Shown: piece after piece, positions 5,807 through 7,648 of the stretch
How the letters are laid out: each line of letters starts with the position of its first letter
How positions within the stretch are numbered: the first letter of the stretch is position 1
Notes under the pieces: generated by a model
The model's database searches: none
Told to the model about the DNA's origin: nothing
What the model saw: the letters and a program-made list of their open reading frames with translations, nothing else
From: CAYONM01 sp964405325
GTDB taxonomy: Bacteria > Planctomycetota > UBA11346
Direction of reading: 5' to 3'
DNA length: 7,648 nt
Assembly: GCA_964405325.1 (NCBI GenBank)
Contig: CAYONM010000178.1
Span: forward strand, 1-7,648
Made by a program: the position numbers and the translations under genes

Positions 5807-6591
5807 GCTTTCTGCCCGACCACCAGCCAGAACATGGGGAATTCCCGCGCTGCGCGGTCCTCGGCCGCCGAGCGCTTGCCGCTGGAACCGCGGCGGGGGG
5901 TGCACAGCTCTTCGCTGCCGATCAAGGGCAGTCCGGCGGCGGCGAAGGCGGTGATATACGCGCTGATGGGCCGGTGGTGGTGGCTGGTGCGGTGTGCTGA
6001 GCGTTGGCCGGGATGCGTGGCGATGGCGATCTGCTGCGGGTTGAGGTAGCCATCGATGCGACGGGAACAGCGCTGATCCCCTTGCCAGTGCCAATCACTG
6101 GTTTGCGGTATACGGAAACAGGGATGCGTCAGTACCGCGACCAAGCGGCCGCCTGGCTGCAGCGCCGTGGCGATGCCGGTCAGGACGTCATCCATGGGAT
6201 CGAGATCCTGCAGGGCCAGGACCAGGACGGCGTGGGCGACGCTGGCCGGTTCCAGTAGGCTGGTCAGGCGATGAGCATCACCAACCAGGTAACGCTCGCT
6301 TGGCCCGGCACGCTTGCTGGCAGCCTCGATGAGGCTTGGCGCGGCGTCGACGCCCAGCACCTGCAGGCCCTGGGCCGCCAGGGTCCGACCGACCACGCCT
6401 TGCCCGCAGCAACAGTCCAGAACCAACTGCTCTGGTAGTAAGGGCAGCCAGCGGAGCAGGGCCGGGATGATCACCTTGCGATGGTGCAGATCGCCGGTAT
6501 CGCCGTGGCGAGCGTCATACCAGGCGGCTTGTCGTTCCCAGGCAGTATTGGAGGCGGGCATGCGTTTGGCCATGGCCGCAGGATCGGCCAT
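5785..6591 (-). CDS. Class I SAM-dependent methyltransferase
   Basis: This is a protein of about 268 residues with a Rossmann-type methyltransferase fold. Motif I is LVLDCCCGQGVVG (56-68), the acidic residue that binds the ribose of S-adenosylmethionine is Asp82 in LGVDAAPSLI, GDAH follows at 104-107, and LQPGGRLVAVLTHPCFRIP (144-162) is the post-motif region. The HPCFR signature is seen in many unassigned UbiE-type methyltransferases. The substrate is unknown. Motif I has three consecutive Cys where D-x-G-C-G is usual. Candidate starts are GTG 6597, ATG 6591, ATG 6573 and ATG 6561. None has a good Shine-Dalgarno, and 6591 was chosen as the longest ATG form. It follows the short LpxR-like gene by about 30 bases on the same strand, so the two are probably one operon. 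Its stop overlaps the convergent small membrane gene. Confidence 0.88.
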   Translation of the reverse strand: MADPAAMAKRMPASNTAWERQAAWYDARHGDTGDLHHRKVIIPALLRWLPLLPEQLVLDCCCGQGVVGRTLAAQGLQVLGVDAAPSLIEAASKRAGPSERYLVGDAHRLTSLLEPASVAHAVLVLALQDLDPMDDVLTGIATALQPGGRLVAVLTHPCFRIPQTSDWHWQGDQRCSRRIDGYLNPQQIAIATHPGQRSAHRTSHHHRPISAYITAFAAAGLPLIGSEELCTPRRGSSGKRSAAEDRAAREFPMFWLVVGQKAQARSSS

Positions 6592-6624
6592 GGCCACGGA
6601 AGGGCAATCAGGCGGATATCAGGA

Positions 6625-7470
6625 TCAGGACATGGGAATGATGAGGCCGATGCCGCCGTAGTTTTCACCCGTATCCAGATTGTAACCACCAAGGTAGGAG
6701 ACGTAGCGGGTGGGAGCGATGCCGAAGGACATCCAGGCGCCTTCTTCCATGCTGTTGACGTGATTCTTGGTGGGCGAGGGAGCATCGCCACCGCGCATTT
6801 CGTAGCGCAGGCCCAGCCACATATCGACCCAGCGATGGTACAGCACGGCATGTGCGGCCACGGACACCTTCTGCTCACCCTTGGTGGAGATCAGGCCACG
6901 TAGGGAGGTGGTGCCACCGACGCGCCAGCCATCACCCTCGGATGGGCTGGTGATGCTCCACTCGGCGCTGCCCCAGGCGATGGCTTGGGTGTAGCCCTCG
7001 TCGTAGGGCAGTTCCAATTCCGGGGTGGCAACCATGGTATGGAAGTTGTTTTGGATCTCGTTCCCGCCCATGTCGCCAGTGGCGCGCAGGCCACCACCCA
7101 AAGCGATCTCCAGGCGGTCACCCAGACCCAGACCCAGCTCACGCTCGGTCGCGATCAGCCGACCGACGCTGACAGTCATCTCGTCTGCGCGAGTGCAGGG
7201 TACCGACCAGCGATCGGTCATGATGGAGTAATCGACAAAGAGCAGCCAACGATCCATGCGCAGACCGCTGACGAAATTGGCGGTGCGGTGATCGTCGTAG
7301 CGTTTTTCGATGGGCAGGTCGTCCGGGCTCCAATCGTCATTCAAGCTGAACAACCAGGCCTTGGGGAATGTCCGACCCGGAACCGGGTTTTCCGGAACGC
7401 CGCCAAGGGCGGCATGCGCGGTGGTCGCGGCGAAAACCAGCAGGAGCAGCATCCAAGCGGTACGGGGCAT
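6625..7470 (-). CDS. LpxR-like outer-membrane beta-barrel protein, short form
   Basis: This is a 281-residue precursor with a clean signal peptide (MPRTAWMLLLLVFAATTAHA, cleavage after residue 20). The mature length of about 261 is near that of Salmonella LpxR, a 12-stranded barrel that removes the 3'-acyloxyacyl chain of lipid A. Asn44-Asp45 in FSLNDDW and His144 in GDMGGNEIQNNFH match the LpxR active-site ND and His motifs. The segment corresponding to LpxR's Y-T-x-G reads FVSGL, so the Thr may be lost. It is a paralogue of 3418-4839, sharing SVGRL, TGD-x-x-G, QNNxH, LPY, S-T-x-G, AH, E-x-R and NL-x-x-G. The start is set by AAGGAGGT six bases upstream and by the signal peptide. The last residue is Ser, not aromatic. 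Probably co-transcribed with the methyltransferase. Family membership is likely, but catalytic activity is not shown. Confidence 0.85.
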   Translation of the reverse strand: MPRTAWMLLLLVFAATTAHAALGGVPENPVPGRTFPKAWLFSLNDDWSPDDLPIEKRYDDHRTANFVSGLRMDRWLLFVDYSIMTDRWSVPCTRADEMTVSVGRLIATERELGLGLGDRLEIALGGGLRATGDMGGNEIQNNFHTMVATPELELPYDEGYTQAIAWGSAEWSITSPSEGDGWRVGGTTSLRGLISTKGEQKVSVAAHAVLYHRWVDMWLGLRYEMRGGDAPSPTKNHVNSMEEGAWMSFGIAPTRYVSYLGGYNLDTGENYGGIGLIIPMS

Positions 7471-7476
7471 AGTGGA

Positions 7477-7484
7477 ACCTCCTT
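7477..7484 (-). promoter_or_regulatory. Strong Shine-Dalgarno of the short LpxR-like gene
   Basis: On the minus strand AAGGAGGT lies six bases before ATG at 7470. It is the strongest ribosome binding site in the window and fixes this start. Confidence 0.85.
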
Positions 7485-7520
7485 ACGGGTGTCGGGGAAA
7501 GAGGAGCAATCGCTAAGCCA

Positions 7521-7575
7521 AAAACGTTTTCGCGCCAATCGGCCCAAGTCGGTCATCTCAAAGCCTTTGCGCAAA
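7521..7575 (-). promoter_or_regulatory. Two 10-bp palindromes in the leader of the short LpxR-like gene
   Basis: AAAACGTTTT (7521-7530) and TTTGCGCAAA (7566-7575) are perfect palindromes upstream of the gene. They may be operator sites or hairpin seeds, but palindromes this short also occur by chance. I could not identify a convincing -35/-10 pair in 7485-7594, and no gene is seen there. Confidence 0.25.
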
Positions 7576-7594
7576 CATTTCCGGATATCGGGGC

Positions 7595-7648
7595 GGCCTG
7601 GCCCGGGGCCTCAGCGCCCGGCTGGGCCGAGGTGCCCCGGGCTCGGCC
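7595..7648. repeat. Large GC-rich nested hairpin at the window edge
   Basis: GCCCGGGGC (7601-7609) pairs perfectly with GCCCCGGGC (7634-7642). Inside it CTC (7610-7612) pairs with GAG (7629-7631), and GCCC (7616-7619) pairs with GGGC (7624-7627) around loop GGCT. Outside, GGCC (7595-7598) pairs with GGCC (7645-7648) across a small internal loop. No T tract follows on the minus strand, and the plus side is cut off by the window end. It could be an intergenic repeat or the stem of a terminator for a gene to the right. Confidence 0.6.

Noticed and set aside
1..7648. CRISPR array, tRNA or rRNA gene, prophage or defence genes
   Set aside because: No regularly spaced direct repeats, no tRNA or rRNA signature, and no genes of such systems were found on either strand.

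Overview
The window looks like chromosomal DNA of a GC-rich Gram-negative bacterium, most likely a gammaproteobacterium. The reasons are a long topoisomerase I with three tetracysteine zinc ribbons plus a further C-terminal domain, two outer-membrane-barrel proteins related to lipid A deacylase LpxR, and a standard riboflavin synthase. I cannot name the genus.

Layout: 1-387 is a gene-poor leader holding a structured 144-bp repeat (120-263, minus orientation), a 14-bp perfect palindrome and the topA ribosome binding site. topA runs 388-3063 (+). Just after it, at 3092-3466, lies a 375-bp non-coding element with 21-bp terminal inverted repeats and TA on both sides. It resembles a MITE (a small non-autonomous transposable element) and carries a second, oppositely oriented copy of the 144-bp repeat. 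An LpxR-like gene follows (surviving frame 3418-4839, +). Then come ribE (4859-5446, -), a two-helix membrane protein (5528-5806, +), a class I methyltransferase (5785-6591, -) and a second, shorter LpxR-like gene (6625-7470, -) with a clear signal peptide and a strong Shine-Dalgarno. The window ends in a large GC-rich hairpin.

Main result: the 375-bp element sits inside the signal-peptide codons of the first LpxR-like gene. Removing the element and one TA copy joins ATG 3074 to codon 3469 in frame and gives the signal peptide MLRLAIVLLAVSRLAAEA, starting 10 bases after the topA stop. The ancestral arrangement was therefore probably a tight topA-lpxR-like pair. The present gene must either restart from an ATG inside the element (3418) or be silent.

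The two LpxR-like proteins are visible paralogues. They share an ND motif, a G-D-x-x-G...QNNxH motif and a run of later anchors, and they face each other on opposite strands. The longer one carries about 190 extra C-terminal residues. The other genes are housekeeping or generic, and I see no defence, secretion or biosynthetic cluster.
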